64,000 bases of DNA from Anodontia alba (taxonomy: Eukaryota; Mollusca; Bivalvia; Lucinida; Lucinidae): NCBI GenBank assembly GCA_964016985.1, contig OZ024826.1, forward strand, positions 74,697,182 through 74,761,181, given 5' to 3'. Below the pieces are notes generated by a model, which did not search any database, was not told the origin of the DNA, and saw only the letters and a list, made by a program, of their open reading frames with translations. The first letter of the stretch is position 1. Every line of letters begins with the position of its first letter. The position numbers and the translations under genes are program-made. Below are positions 33,870 through 47,133 of this stretch, piece after piece.

Positions 33870-34560
33870 CATTCCGACGGGCACGTACATGGCGTTTATA
33901 CAACGTCACATTAACGTCGATGAAACATGATTTATACGACGTTACATTAACTTCGATGCAACATCATGACGTTTGATTGACGTTAATGCGACGCTGTAAT
34001 GCGCACGCTGGGATTCTATTTAAATCTATGTTCGACTAATCCTCAAAACTAAAGTCATTATTATATATACTAAACAGGAAATTGCAATATTATACAGTTA
34101 TTTCATGCCTGTTTGTAGAATAGTCAAAACTACTGCCCGAGGTGCCGTGGACACCTCGATGCACTATTGCCCGAGACCGGCCGGAGGCTGAGGGCAGTAG
34201 TACATCGAGCTGTCCGCGCTACCGAGAGCAGTAGTTTAGACTATTCCATCAAAACAGCCATGAAATAATTGTTGTATTACCCAGCTAATACTAATTGGCA
34301 CGCGATGTCAGCACGTCAATGTCATTCTCGTGAAAGTTGTCGTCGCCAACCATGGTATAGTCAAAACTATTGCCCAGCACTTTTGCATTGGGTTTAAATG
34401 GGTATACTATAGTGAAAACTATAAGACGGCTGGTGATGTCAATATTCCGTGATTTCATTGACGTAGCTCCAGCGCGCGCCAATTAAGTATTAAACTGTTT
34501 AAATAGACAGAACTATTTCATTGAGCTGTATATAGTAGGTTGGGTAATAAAAACCAATAT
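33870..34560. repeat. Inverted-repeat-rich stretch in SRD5A3 intron 2
   Basis: At 34105-34270, tttcatgcctgtttgtagaa, agtcaaaactactgcccgag and gtgtccgcg-type motifs pair with ctactgctct-type and aacagccatgaaata inverted partners, forming an imperfect foldback of about 170-220 bp. A related half (tatagtcaaaactattgccc) follows at 34355. Before it, cgttacattaacttcgatgc-like short direct repeats occur at 33900-33990. Confidence 0.5.
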
Positions 34561-35407
34561 TCATTTAAGGTGGGCAAGAACTGGATATAGATAATAGCTT
34601 TGTCTATTTAGGCACAATGTTTTCTTACAATTGGCATTTTCAGAAGAATAATCAAAGATTAGTTGATCTGTGTTTACTGTACCAAGATGGCTACAATTAT
34701 CAGAGTTGACATTCAAATTCAGCTTTTTAGGTCGATTGTTTACAATCGACCCAAGTATACAAACGCCAAAATTTTCTTTCGTTGTCCACGTGATTATCAT
34801 TTACCAATGTAATCAAACCGCGCATTAGATGAAATCCAGGTAACGGTTATTTATAGCCGCGCTATTCCTGTCGCTATTCAGTGTGCCGTGTAAAGAGGAT
34901 TGTAAAATCTGAACTGGAGCATTGGCAAACAGTGCTGGCCCAGATCCGAAGCCGCAGAATGCGGTGTCTGATCAGGGTATGCACTGTTTGCTTAAATTAC
35001 AGGAAGTTAAGGGTTAAATGAAACCGTCTGAAGTTCCAGTTCAGAACCATTTTCCCAGCAAACACTAAGAGACAATCTACCCACCAGTTCTGTCAGTGCT
35101 TTGACTGATAGTACAATTATCCCTGTTTTACTTTACGGTTCTGATGTGTCCGTCTTTGAAAATTGTAACATGCTTGAGAGATACTGCATTCAATTTTACA
35201 AGATCAATCTTAACCTTTCTCTTGCTAAACACGACATGGCCTGTCTTAGCAAACAGTGTAGATCGAGTTCAGTTGGCTGATATGAATCTGCAGTTCGTAA
35301 CTAAAATATGTGAATTTCTATCAAAAACCCGGATCAAGTAATCTGACTGGCAGAAAATTTGAAGTGGGCGTGGCATCTTAATTTATTCAGCATGACAAGG
35401 GTTAAAG

Positions 35408-35536
<129 letters not shown>

Positions 35537-36261
35537 GACCTTAATTCAGACAAAAATAAATTTTTGAAACTTGCAACAAATCTGCAAAGTGACAAGGCAT
35601 TTTAGTTGATACCAACAAATATGTGGTCGACTTACCCAAGCCATAGAGCATGTTTCGTTGACCCAGTGGCAGGTCAGAATGTTCAGATGAACAGACATGG
35701 ACCCGAAAAGAAAGGGTGCAATCAGGCGTCCTAGAATTTAAGGATTGCGACAGTATATCCATAGATTTATATTGTTGTATGTCTAAATGACAAAAAGAGC
35801 TATTGTGAGAAGAAAGGCGCGTACGTACGGCGGTGAAATTAGATATCAACCCCGTATCCAGCGAAACATACAGTGGGGCGTGACTTTCACAAGGAAACTA
35901 TCAAAGTTTTGGGTGCAAAGTAGACTTCGTTTTAAGAACCCGTATAGTAATATTGGAAAAATTGCCAGAATTTATCTACTTTTCTTCGTCGCTTATCTTC
36001 TTTTTTTTTCGAAGATGCTTCGTGTTTCACTCTAAGTAACTTTTAAGAAAATACTACTTCAGCGTGATAAAGAGCAAGTTTGGTTTAATCAGGAATCTCC
36101 CTTTAATATTTTAAAACAAATGATAAACTTTTTGAGAATTACATACTTTCTTGGAGAGATTCAGTTTTTCAGTCTCCCAAAAGTTTGATTTGAAAAAAAA
36201 AAAATGTTTTTTTTTACCAAATGATTTACCAGTTTTTCATTTGGGGTCATAAAACCACAAA

Positions 36262-36510
36262 TGTCCTGTTGAATGGGGTAGATACTTAGGGACAGCCAGA
36301 GATGACAGTATTTGTGAATTCTGTTTTCTTCATAAGTCGGGTGATGAGTATCACTATGTGTTTGAATGTTCTTTCTTTGATGATTTAAAAAATGTATTTG
36401 CCAAGAAATTTGGATGCTAGGCCAATTACTACTGAAATGCGAGAAGCTTATGAATTCAAATGATACACACACTCTTTTTAAACAATTTTAATATTGTAAA
36501 ACGTTCTTAA
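36262..36510 (+). pseudogene. Non-LTR retrotransposon C-terminal remnant
   Basis: The plus strand reads R-Y-L-G-T-A-R-D-D-S-I-C-E-F-C then GDEYHYVFECSFFDD, matching the C-x2-C...H-x4-C zinc-knuckle tail found at the C-terminus of many LINE reverse transcriptases. A stop (tag) follows within 60 bases and further stops come later. It lies 230 bp upstream of SRD5A3 exon 3. It is a different family from the copies at 12 and 28 kb. Confidence 0.6.
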
Positions 36511-36732
36511 CACTGTAAAGTTGTGTTGGGGACTCTCCGGGAAGTATTCAGAAGCGTTTAATGAGCATTGTTTATCTGCTTAGACTTATGTATAGTTTTC
36601 ACTCTTTCCTCCCTGCTGTGGTTTTAGTAGTAGCGATATTAAACACTGCTGAAAAGTGCTGAATGAGAGAAACTTATTGAATCTCAGCAACTGATTTTTT
36701 TGTAAACTGTATTTCTTCATCCTTCATTTCAG

Positions 36733-36939
36733 GCTATAGTGGTTTGTTCTCAGGTTTAATTGTGATGTGTATGGCAGATTTCCAAGTTACAAGGAGGCTT
36801 TTGGAGTGCTTGTTTGTGAGTGTATACTCGGGGAGAAAAATGAATGTTGCCACCTACATTGTTGGTTTCATGTACTATGTTCTATTTGCGTTCACGTGCT
36901 TCGCAGGAACTAAACTTAGCGATGGACTATTGTTATCTG
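36733..36939 (+). CDS. SRD5A3: Polyprenol reductase (SRD5A3 family), exon 3
   Basis: Residues 112-180, two membrane segments. The acceptor is cttcatttcag and the donor tctg|gtttgt, which is weaker than consensus. Entry and exit are both phase 1 and join cleanly. The peptide contains TRRLLECLFVSVYSGRKMN, matching the family signature L-R-R-L-x-E-C-L-x-V-S-V-x-S, and then GFMYYVLFAFT, matching 'G-L-V-Y-Y-V-L'. This R-R-x-x-E-C-x-x-V-S motif is the best single identifier of the steroid 5-alpha-reductase/polyprenol reductase family in the window. Confidence 0.92.
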
Positions 36940-37375
36940 GTTTGTATCCGAAGATTCTAGTGCCAAAAGCAATACCACATATTTTAAATTTTATTGAATA
37001 GAATTGTTGTATTTAAATGCACATTTTTTTTATTTTAAATTTGACAGTATAAGTTGGCTGTAACATGAAGTGCAGGAACATAGCCTGTTTGTTTATTTTT
37101 GTTTCATCGGACTGCATGCTGCATATCTACGAGGCTGATAAGAGAGCCCCCACACACACACTCCCCTGCCCATACCCCAACATATATATTTTTAATTTTC
37201 ACATATTTCATGAAATATGTAGACATATGCACGTACTATTATATTATTGTAGTAAATGAACTGTTTTTTATGCTTTAACAAGAGTTTTGTTAACTGTGTG
37301 TTTAAAAGTGCGCAAAGTGAACAAGGCGTAAGCCGAGTACTGTCTGATCGAGAGACATTTGCACTGTTGATTATT

Positions 37376-37378
<3 letters not shown>

Positions 37379-37421
<43 letters not shown>

Positions 37422-37440
37422 GTGCACGCGCGCGCGCACG
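37379..37440. repeat. (CA)n microsatellite in SRD5A3 intron 3
   Basis: About 42 bases of CA repeat followed by gcgcgcgc. Confidence 0.97.
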
Positions 37441-37571
37441 ATAATAAGCAATATATACAAAGACCACGTTGTTTTTGTATTGATAGCTTTATTATTTATC
37501 CATGGAAACATTATTTTGCTTATTATTAAAACCACATCTTTGCAATGCTACACTTTCATTATTTTTTCCAG

Positions 37572-37688
37572 ATATACCCAGCAGTGTGAGGGTACACCAT
37601 ATTCTAGGACTGCAGTTATTCATGTTTGCGTCTTGGAAACAGGACAGAATTCTTAAAAAATTTGCCAAGTTAAGACATAACAAAGACG
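37572..37688 (+). CDS. SRD5A3: Polyprenol reductase (SRD5A3 family), exon 4
   Basis: Residues 181-219. The acceptor is attattttttccag and the donor gacg|gtaaga, phase 1 in and out. The peptide VRVHHILGLQLFMFASWKQ corresponds to the human W-F-H-I-L-G-M-x-M-F-I-W-S-S stretch, and the following L-x-K-F-A-K-L-R-H-N-K-D-G to 'L-G-N-L-R-K-N-K-A-G'. It is followed by a 16.4-kb intron filled with satellite repeats and transposons. Confidence 0.92.
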
Positions 37689-37779
37689 GTAAGAATCTTG
37701 GTATCTCTTTAATAATAGACATGACAGAAGAAAAAGCAAGTATGTTGTAGTGTGATTAGAAACTCTGTTGTTATAGTGC

Positions 37780-38112
37780 GTATGGGATGGCATTAATGTA
37801 ATGGCATGGTACATATGACATTAATCGCAGGTGATTGTATGGTACATATGTGACGGCATTAATCGTATGTGATGGTATGGTACATATGTATATGCATTTA
37901 TCGTATGTGATGGTACGGTACATATATGACGTCATAATTCGTCTGGGACGGTATGGTACATATGTGACGTTATTAATTAAATTAACTATGTGCCGGTATG
38001 GTATATATGTGACAGCATTAATCGTATGTGATGATATGGTACATATGTATAGGCATTTATCTTATGTGATATGGTACGTATGTGTCGTTAATCGTATGTG
38101 ATGGTATGGTAC
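37780..38112. repeat. 38-bp degenerate satellite, left block
   Basis: The unit is gtatgtgatggtatggt plus acatatgtgatggcattaat with c between units, 38 bp in all. Copies are diverged by point changes and small indels. It is the left part of the large array that resumes at 42211. Confidence 0.9.
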
Positions 38113-41100
38113 TGTTAGGCTCGAAAGCGGTCAGGACGGAACGAGAGTGACTTCCTATTGATTAATCTCCAGGTTTGGTAACGCCTAACTGTATCAACTG
38201 CACAGAAACTCTAACACTGTTAGAATTTTTAAGTTATTTTTACACATATATATTTGTTTGTGTATGGATTTAACGACACGTCAACCTTTGTGGGTCAATT
38301 TGTGTCGTACACACACATTTTTACAACATAAAACATATAAAGTCAAATATATATCTGCTTCGGCCTCGACAACAATCGTAACACGATCGACGACTATACT
38401 GGTTTATAATTTGATTAATCGGGCAGATTAATCAATTTGTGAACAACCAGTACAATCCCTTATCAAAAAGTGCGGTGATCGCTGCCGTGCCGATGTGAAG
38501 GCAATGCCCTTCCTAACGTAAGATAGCTAATACACTGCAACGTATGTTAAGTATGGCATTGTAACGTAAGTTATTGCTGCAAGCACTGGTTTTTTATGTG
38601 GCGCCTGATTACTTATGTTGACATTTATCACTTACACTTATTTATATTAAGTCATTGCGATCGACTTTATTTTGTAATTTGTGTTGTTTGACAAACTATG
38701 TCCTATACTTTGAAGAACAATCTTCTTTTAAACGATTTTTTGTGAATATACTTATGACACCTTCACCACGATGGCAGCCTTATTCTGTGTAGATAGAACA
38801 TACACGGGGACTAGTTTATCATGTATCGTTGCTTCCCGGTGGCTAGTACCTTTCAGCTTTGAACAGGGAAGAAAATGGCAACCACCTATAACAAATGAAC
38901 AAACACACCCTAACTATATATTCTGCAATACGACCCCTTCCGCTTTTTATTGACTTTTTCGTCCTGGTGACTGAATAGGTTTTACGTGTTTGCAACGGCA
39001 AAACTGTCTTCAAAGAGTAACTCAAACGGAAGCGGCATCTCAATTTCTCTTTCATCTCGCCAAGTTGAACTGAATCGCTTGCCGCCTGTCACGTTTGCTA
39101 AGTCACAAAATGTCGATAGCTCCACCTATTTACAATGGCCACGTGATGACAGGACCGCCCACACATGTCATTCAGTATCCCCGCCCAGAGCCAATTAAAA
39201 TGTAAACAAAAGGTGAAAACGGCTATCAAAAAGGGAGACGGATATGAATAGACTTCATTTATAAGTGTTTATTTTCTTGAATTAGCCATCAGGAAAATAG
39301 TTCATGCCGGTGGAAATCATCTATGAAGAGTTTTAAGGGCGGTACCGTTTGAAATGGGAATTAGAATTGTTATGGTAAAAAAAATCTGGAATGACTATTG
39401 TTCACTATAGTCAGCAGAAATACTGGCAGAAAATCTAAGGTGCAGTCCGATGTTGCGAAATATGTTAACGTTTTAGTTCGAGAAAAAAAAAAGAAAAAAC
39501 GTCAGTATAGAAAACATCATTCAGGTATGTGGACAAACAATTTCATAACAATCTGTTTATCGTCATCTTCGGAAGAATGTGACCCGGAGCAAAACTGTGC
39601 AGATTTTTATACACTCTGTCAACGAATCTTCCAACATATCTGTCCTAATACAGCAACAAAACCGGTCAGTTCAGATGAATGCCCATGTTCTTTGTTATCT
39701 TTGCAACCAAGATACAAGATATTTATGACGAATTTTCGGCCTACATAGGAGCACATACAGAGGCATGTATTGGTTAGACAAAAACAAAAACAGAATCAAG
39801 GAAAGAGATCCAAATGACAGGGCATTAACAAAAGAGATACTTTTAAGAACCTAACCGAAAAGATTTATATATGTATCATACATAAATCTGTTTTGATAAG
39901 ACATAATCTTCACGTACTGTGCAAATGGAAATGTTTAATACACGATAAATAAACAATTTAAATGTTCCCTCCAACAGCCAGACGATCTAATGCATGTTCC
40001 TTATACTCAATTGCCCATCGAAAGCAAAAGAATGAGGCAGACCAGAGCATACTGCACCAATACTGCTTGTCAAATTTTGACAATCGAACCGTTATAATTT
40101 TGTGATGTACTGCAGGATGAAATTGTGAGTAAAAAGCGGAACGGGTTGTAACACAAGACGAAGCTTGCTACTGTGCGACTGTACTAATATTCTACAATGA
40201 CGACGTACGCGACCAGATAGTGTGAGTGACGTCATTGGCGTCGCGGCCGAGTCACCGACGCCATGATTAATCTATCACTGACGTCGATGTGACTCCCCCG
40301 TGACCGACCTCTCTGTTACTGACACCAGTGCCATTAACAGTGACCAGTCCACTAACTGACGACACCGTCGCTCGACATCAAAAGTCAAACGTAAGCTTCA
40401 TTTCTTTAACAACGAATAAATATACCAATTTCTGAGTTCTCTGTCATTAATAGTTTTTTCATAATGCCTGAATAACACGGGGCCAAGACATTTCAAATGT
40501 TGCCACCGAATGCTATGAAGACATTATACGTCACTGCCTATACTTGCAAACTCAGAGATATATCCGATTGAAAACCTAGAACTTTGGTTACAAGTCTAAG
40601 CGAGAGAACCCTTGAATCTAATTCCTATTACCATCTTACATTTAAACATTTATTCTTATGTAATCTGTGCGAAATTGAAATATTAATTTATGAAATAAAC
40701 TACATGTGTATGTGCGTCTGGACGATTACACGCATGTGCACACGAGCGAGTGCATACACCTGCATTCGTTCATAGCTTATGTGCAGAAACTCTGCACGTG
40801 CACATGCCTACATCTACATATGTACACATGTGTGTGGGTTAGTCCGAGTCTTCTCTGACGTTTAAGTGGCGTTTCTTTATTTTGATATTTACCAATTACC
40901 GTCAGAGCAACTTAGCTATCGAAAATGCAGAATTTACCCAGCCAAGACCTGCTGGGCTCTTTTAAAGAAAATTATGAATATTATTTTGCAGATAGCAACT
41001 TAAAATTTTAGAATAAACAAAAGGAACCATTTTCCAATATATTAAATATTTGTATCATTGGAAACTTGCATAACCAGCATTTCACTATACCTGTCAGTCA

Positions 41101-41781
41101 ACCCTCGTTGCCTAGACTGTACACGGTAAAAGCCAGTTTGTTACCTCAAAATGTCGATTATTCATTATGAAATTCAAGTATTATCATTTTTTCAGTCATA
41201 AAATATTAGTTTGATTATTCTTAGTGGCTATCTACATTACACATTAACTTCCATGCCTCTGTTTTGGTGAACTCTGATGTTAGTGGCAAATATCAATACA
41301 AACAAGAACCGCTAAAACATCAGAGAATACTCGAATTAGTGTGTGGGTGTGTGCATGTCTGTTTGTGTGTGCGCCTGTATGTATGTGCTCTCTTAACTTA
41401 ATACATTAAATTCGCGTTTTTTTTATAATTGGTATGATCCCGAATCTACTAGTTACGGTACCGCAATTTCTACCTTTGTACTCAGCAAGTTTGACATTGC
41501 GCTGTTCTTATTTCGACCAAAACAACCACCTGTACATGCAAGAGAGAATCTGATCAGACTACACTATTGTCAGTGCAGTCTGCTCAGCGCTCCTGACAAT
41601 AACACCAACCTGCGCATACAGTGGAGAGATCCTGATGAGACAACATCACTGTCAGGGCAGTATGGTCAGCGCTCCCGGCAATAACCAAGTCATGCATGCA
41701 GAATCAAATCAAGCTGCGCATACCATTAACTTCTGCGAGGTAATAATTTGATGTTTTATTTTTGTTGTTGTTGTTTGTTTG

Positions 41782-41826
<45 letters not shown>

Positions 41827-42210
41827 CATTTATCAGTCTCGATGTGCAAACCTGACATTTCGGAATTTGCACTGAAAACCGACAAATAAATAATCAGAAT
41901 AAAATAAAATACTACTCACCAAAAACATCTGACTGAGGTCACTATGGATTTGTTATACGTACGCCTCGTCTGCGTTGTTAGCCCTCTGCCGCATTTTTTT
42001 CAGTGGGGTTCATTTATAGTCAAATAGTGAGTACCAATTTTGCAAAAGCACGAGAAATAAAAGAATCATGAGATTCACGTTTTCTCGTTCCATGCAACAT
42101 CGTACGATTCTGAATCGCAAATAGAAAATGGACTGATAGAGTACAAAAAGAACCTCATGCAATAGAAAAATTGTGCAGAAAATCTCACCAGCCTTCACTG
42201 TATCGTAACA
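38113..42210. mobile_element. 4.1-kb insertion splitting the 38-bp satellite
   Basis: It starts tgttaggctcg and ends cgtaaca, giving TGTTA/TAACA ends. The 5-bp sequence ggtac flanks it directly (38108-38112 and 42211-42215). Removing the insert and one ggtac restores a normal satellite unit. TG...CA ends with a 5-bp duplication fit an LTR-retrotransposon product. However, I find no internal direct repeat of the ends (no paired LTRs) and no reverse transcriptase. It could be an unusually long solo LTR or a non-autonomous derivative. It contains a SINE C tail (38262-38309, inverted), CpG-richer patches at about 39000-39200 and 40195-40390, a degenerate duplication at 41535-41690 and a long poly-T at 41788-41826. 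Confidence 0.65.
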
Positions 42211-42908
42211 GGTACATATGTGATGGCATCAATCGTACCTGATGGTACTGTAGATATGTAACAACATTAATCGTATGTTATGGTATGGGACATACGTAAT
42301 GGCATTAATCGTATGTGATGATATGGCAAGTATGTGACAGCATTAATCAGATGTTATGTTATGGCACATATGTGACGATATTAATCATGAGGTATTATGA
42401 CACTTATATGACAGTATTAATCATATGTGATGGTATGGTACATATGTGATGCATTAATCCTATGTGATGTTATGGTACAAGGGTGACGGCATTAGTCATA
42501 TATACGATGATATGGCACATATGTTTTGTGTCAATCAGCCATGTTGATTCACTTGCCATGTATGGGTTTGGTACATACGAGGCGTCATTAGTCATATGTG
42601 ACGATATGGTACATATATGATGGCATTAATGGTATATGATGGTATAGTACGTATCAGGTGGCATTTAGTGTTTGTGTTGGTATGGTACATATGTGATCGC
42701 ATTATTCGTATGTGACGGTTCGGACATACGAAATGGCATTAATTGTATATAATATTGTCTTATACGCATTTAATCGCATTTATCGTATGTGATTGTATGA
42801 CACAAATGTGAAGGCGTTCATCATATGTGATGGTATGGTACATATGTGACGGAATTATGTGACGAAATTAATAGTTCGTGATGGTATGGTACATATGTGA
42901 TAGCATTA

Positions 42909-42958
<50 letters not shown>

Positions 42959-45530
42959 AGCATTAATCGTTTGTGATAGTTTGATACATATGTGACACTA
43001 ATCGTATGTGATGGTATGGCACATATGTGTCTGCATCAATCGTATCTGACTGTATGGTACATGTGATAGCATTAATTGTTTGTGATGTATGGTACATATG
43101 CGACAGCATTTATAGTATTTGATGGTATTGTACATATGTGACATTAATGGTATGTCATGGTATGGTACATATTTGACTACATCAATTGTATCAGATGGTA
43201 TCGCACATATGTGACAGTATTTACCGTTTGTGATGGTATATTACGCATGTGATGGCATTTATCTTACCTTATGGTAGGACAAATATATAACAGCATTAAA
43301 TATGTTGTTACACATGTGAAAAAATTAATGTGATGGAATTTATGTGACAGCATTAAATGTGATGCATAAATCCTATGTGATGTAATGGTATATGTACGAT
43401 GGCATTAATCATATATGATGATAAGGCACATCTGTTTTGTGTCGATCAGTCATATTCATTCACTAACTAAGGAACACGTAACATACCTATATAACGGTTT
43501 GGTGTATACGTAACAACATCCATCGTATGTGGCGGGATGGTACTTATGTTATTGCATTTAGCATACCTGATGGTATGGTTCATATATAATGGCAGTAATT
43601 GTATGTGACGTTATGATACATATATGATGGCATTAAGTGTATATTTTGGTATGATACATATGTGAGTGCATTCATTGAACGTAAGGGTATGGTACATATA
43701 TGTTGAATTAATTGTATATGATGATCAGATACATATGTGATGGCATTTATCGAATGTGATGTTATGGTTCATACGTGAGGTCATTCATCGTATGTATGGT
43801 ACATATGTGACGTCAGAAATCGTACATGACCCTATGGTACTTATGTGATGGCATTAATCGTACGTGATGGTATTTACATATGTGATGGCATTTATCGTAT
43901 GTGGCGGTATGGTATATGTGACGGCATTAATCATTTGTGATAGTATGGTACATATGCGACAGCATTTATTGTATGTGATGGTATGGTACATATGTGGCAT
44001 TAATTGTATGAGATGATCTAATACAAATGTGATCGCAGATCGGATGTGAGGTCATTCATCATATGTGATGTTATGGTACATATGTGATATTAATCGTTTG
44101 TGATGATCTGATACATATATAATGGCATCTATCAAATTAGAGGTAATTCATCATATGTGATGGTAAGGTACATATGTGACGGCATTAACATATGTAACGG
44201 AATGGTACATATATGATGGCATAATCGTACATGATGGTTTGGTACATATATGATGGCATTTATCGTGTGTGACGGTATGGTATATATGTAATGGCATTAA
44301 TCGTTTGTGACAGTATGATACATATGCGTATGTCATGGAATGACACGTATATGACAACATCAATCGTATGTGGCAGTATGGTACATTATGTAACGATATT
44401 ATTCGTATGTGATGATATGTGATGACATTTATCATATGCGACAGTACTTATGTGACTGCACATATCGTATCGGATGGTATGGCACATATGTGATGGTATT
44501 AATTGTATGTGATAGTAGGGCGCATGTGTGGCATTACTTGTATCTGATGTTATAGTACATATATGTGACGGTATTAATTATATGTGATGGTCTCTTACAT
44601 ATGTGACGTCATCAATCTTATTGCATAGTATTGCACACATTTGATGGCATTAAACGTATGTGATGGAATGACACGTATATGACAACATTAATCGTATGTG
44701 ACGGTACGGTACATAGGAAACGACATTATTCATATGTGATGGTATGGCACATATGTGATGAAATTAATTATGTGATGATATGGCACTAATATAATGGCAT
44801 TTATCTTATGTAATGGTATGGCACATATGTGATATTAATCGATTGCGACAGTGTGGGTTTTATGTGACATCATTATTTGTATCTTATTGTATATGCAAAT
44901 TTAATGGCATTACGTGTATATGACAGCATGCTACATATTCGACATCATTAATCGAATGTGATGGTATTGCACATATATGATAAAATTAATCATGTGATGT
45001 TATGGCACTTATATAATGGCATCCATCTTATGTAATGGTATGGCAAATGTGATGATTAAATCGTATGTGACAGTATTGTACATACGTGACAATATTAATC
45101 GTATGGGATTTATGTGCTATCATTAATTATATCCGATAGTAGTGTACATATGTAATGACATTAAATATATGTGAAAATGTGGTACATATGACACGTCATT
45201 AATCGTATGTGATGGTATTATACATATGCGATGGCATTAAATGTATGTGACAGTATGATTAATATGTCATTGATCATACGTCATGACATTCTACATATGT
45301 AATGGTATTTCTTGTATGTGACAGCATGGTACATATGAGACATCATTAATAGTATGTGATAGTATTGTACATATGTGATGACATTAATCGTATTTGACTG
45401 TATGGTACATGTGTGATGTCAATAATCTTATGTGGTGGTTTTGCACATATTGATGGCATTAATCGTATTTTACAGTATTATACATATGTGACATCATTCT
45501 TCATATATGACAGCTTTATACAAAGATGAC

Positions 45531-45532
<2 letters not shown>
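42211..45532. repeat. 38-bp degenerate satellite, main block
   Basis: Roughly 85 diverged copies of the unit seen at 37780-38112, over 3.3 kb, in the same phase. Palindromic acatatgt recurs every unit. A pure TA run at 42913-42955 interrupts it. No open frame of note. Confidence 0.93.
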
Positions 45533-45533
<1 letters not shown>

Positions 45534-45591
<58 letters not shown>

Positions 45592-45599
45592 TATATATA

Positions 45600-45641
<42 letters not shown>
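45534..45641. repeat. (TA)n microsatellite
   Basis: About 105 bases of TA with two short interruptions. It is the insertion target of the Tc1 element that follows. Confidence 0.97.
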
Positions 45642-45642
<1 letters not shown>

Positions 45643-47133
45643 TGGGTCAAAAAAGTAATATATCAACTTTCGGGTTGCACAGTTAACCCAGGAAAGCCCG
45701 CATATTTTAAATGGTGCCTCTATCTTTAGCGGCAGACGTAAACCCAATATTGAACGTTTCAACCAACCGTAAAGGTATACACATCGTTTTTGTTTTTTCA
45801 CGTCCAATCATGCACAGGTATATGTGGCATACATACGAGTATAAAAACTATCCCTATTGAAAGCCTTATGTGTACAAATTAGGGATTACACCTTACAATT
45901 CATGGTTTTTAGACGGTAACATGGCCAGACTTTCAGCGTTTACGAGCAGTTGGGATGGTGGAGGCCGGTTTACGTCAATGTGACGTCGATGCGCGCTTTG
46001 GTGAGCCACGTGCTACGATCACTAGACTTCTTACTCGTTACAGATTGTATGGGACTGTAAAGGATCTTCAACGGTCTGGTCGTCCTCGCGTTATAACGGC
46101 TAGACAGGATCGACATTTTCGGACGTCACACCTACGTAACCAGTTCCAAACCGCCGTTGCAACCGCTGCCGTAACTATTGGTCGGACGAACAACAGAATC
46201 AGTGCACAGACAGTGAGGAACCGACTCGAAAAACTTGGCATCAAATGCATGCGTCCCTACCATGGCCAGGTGCTAATGCAACGTCATCGACGTGAACGTA
46301 TCAATTGGGTACGTCAGCGTCAACGTTAGACCAGACACCAATGGAACTTCATGTTGTTCACTGATGAGTCGCGGCATTGCCTTCAGATGATAGATTATCG
46401 TTCCCGGGTCTACCGACGTCGAAAAGAACGCTTTTCCGACGCCTGCGTACATGATGTCGATCACTTTTGTGGTGGAAGTGTCATGGTATGGGGCGGTATA
46501 TCATTCAACAACCGCACGCAGCTCATCATCGTCAATGGGAACCTTAAAGGACAATGTTACCGAGATGAGATCCTGGCCCCTGTGGTGGTTCCATACTTTA
46601 ACGTCAACAGGAACGTCACAATCTTTCAACAGGACAATGCCAGATGTCATACAGCATGTGTCTCAGTTGACGTTCTTCAGCAACAGAACACTGACTTACT
46701 GCCGTGGCCTGCACATTCATCTGACTTATCACCCATAGAGCATTTATGGGGTGCGCTTGATCGACGCGTTGGACAACGTCAGCCTCAAACTCTGGGTGAT
46801 GTGTGTGATTTTCTGGTGGAGGAATGGAACCGAATCCCTCAGCAGCAGATTAGAACGTTGATTAACTCTATACGACGTCGTTGTTTGGCAGTGCGAGACG
46901 CTAACGGAGGTCCTACAAGTTATTGACATTTTGTGATTTTGGTCAACATACCCTAGAGTGATAAAACGTGACGGTGACACCATTTTTTTTCAAATCAAAC
47001 TGAACAATTCTTAAATGAAATAATCAGCGTATAACAAAGGATGAATTATTTTCATACTTTGAAATTTGGTTTTATTCGAAATATGATAAAAATATGGAAT
47101 TAAATTTCAGGTATAGGAACTTTTTTAACCTAG
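45642..47133 (+). mobile_element. Tc1-family DNA transposon, about 1.49 kb
   Basis: The left end ctgggtcaaaaaagtaatat and right end (inverse ctaggttaaaaaagttccta) form imperfect terminal repeats of about 22 bp. TA lies outside each end (45640-45641, 47134-47135). It carries a nearly intact transposase at 45955-46926. Confidence 0.88.
45955..46926 (+). pseudogene. Tc1 transposase with one nonsense codon
   Basis: The frame opens MVEAGLRQCDVDARFG (paired-type helix-turn-helix), then GRPRVITARQDRHF, and later MLFTDESRHCL (first catalytic Asp), FQQDNARCHTA (second Asp) and SSDLSPIEHLWGALDRRV (Glu). The spacing of the last two is 34, giving the Tc1 DD34E triad. It is interrupted by a TAG at 46327, exactly where the family usually has Trp (TGG), and by a frameshift near the N-terminus (an upstream ATG at 45921 is out of frame). 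Otherwise continuous, so inactivation is probably recent. Confidence 0.93.

Noticed and set aside
37835..38101. 88-residue open frame with repeated Met-Tyr
   Set aside because: Translation of the 38-bp satellite.
38113..38382. Possible 270-bp LTR ending in tcgtaaca
   Set aside because: Only eight bases match the right end of the insertion and no matching copy exists at 41940-42210, so paired LTRs are not supported.
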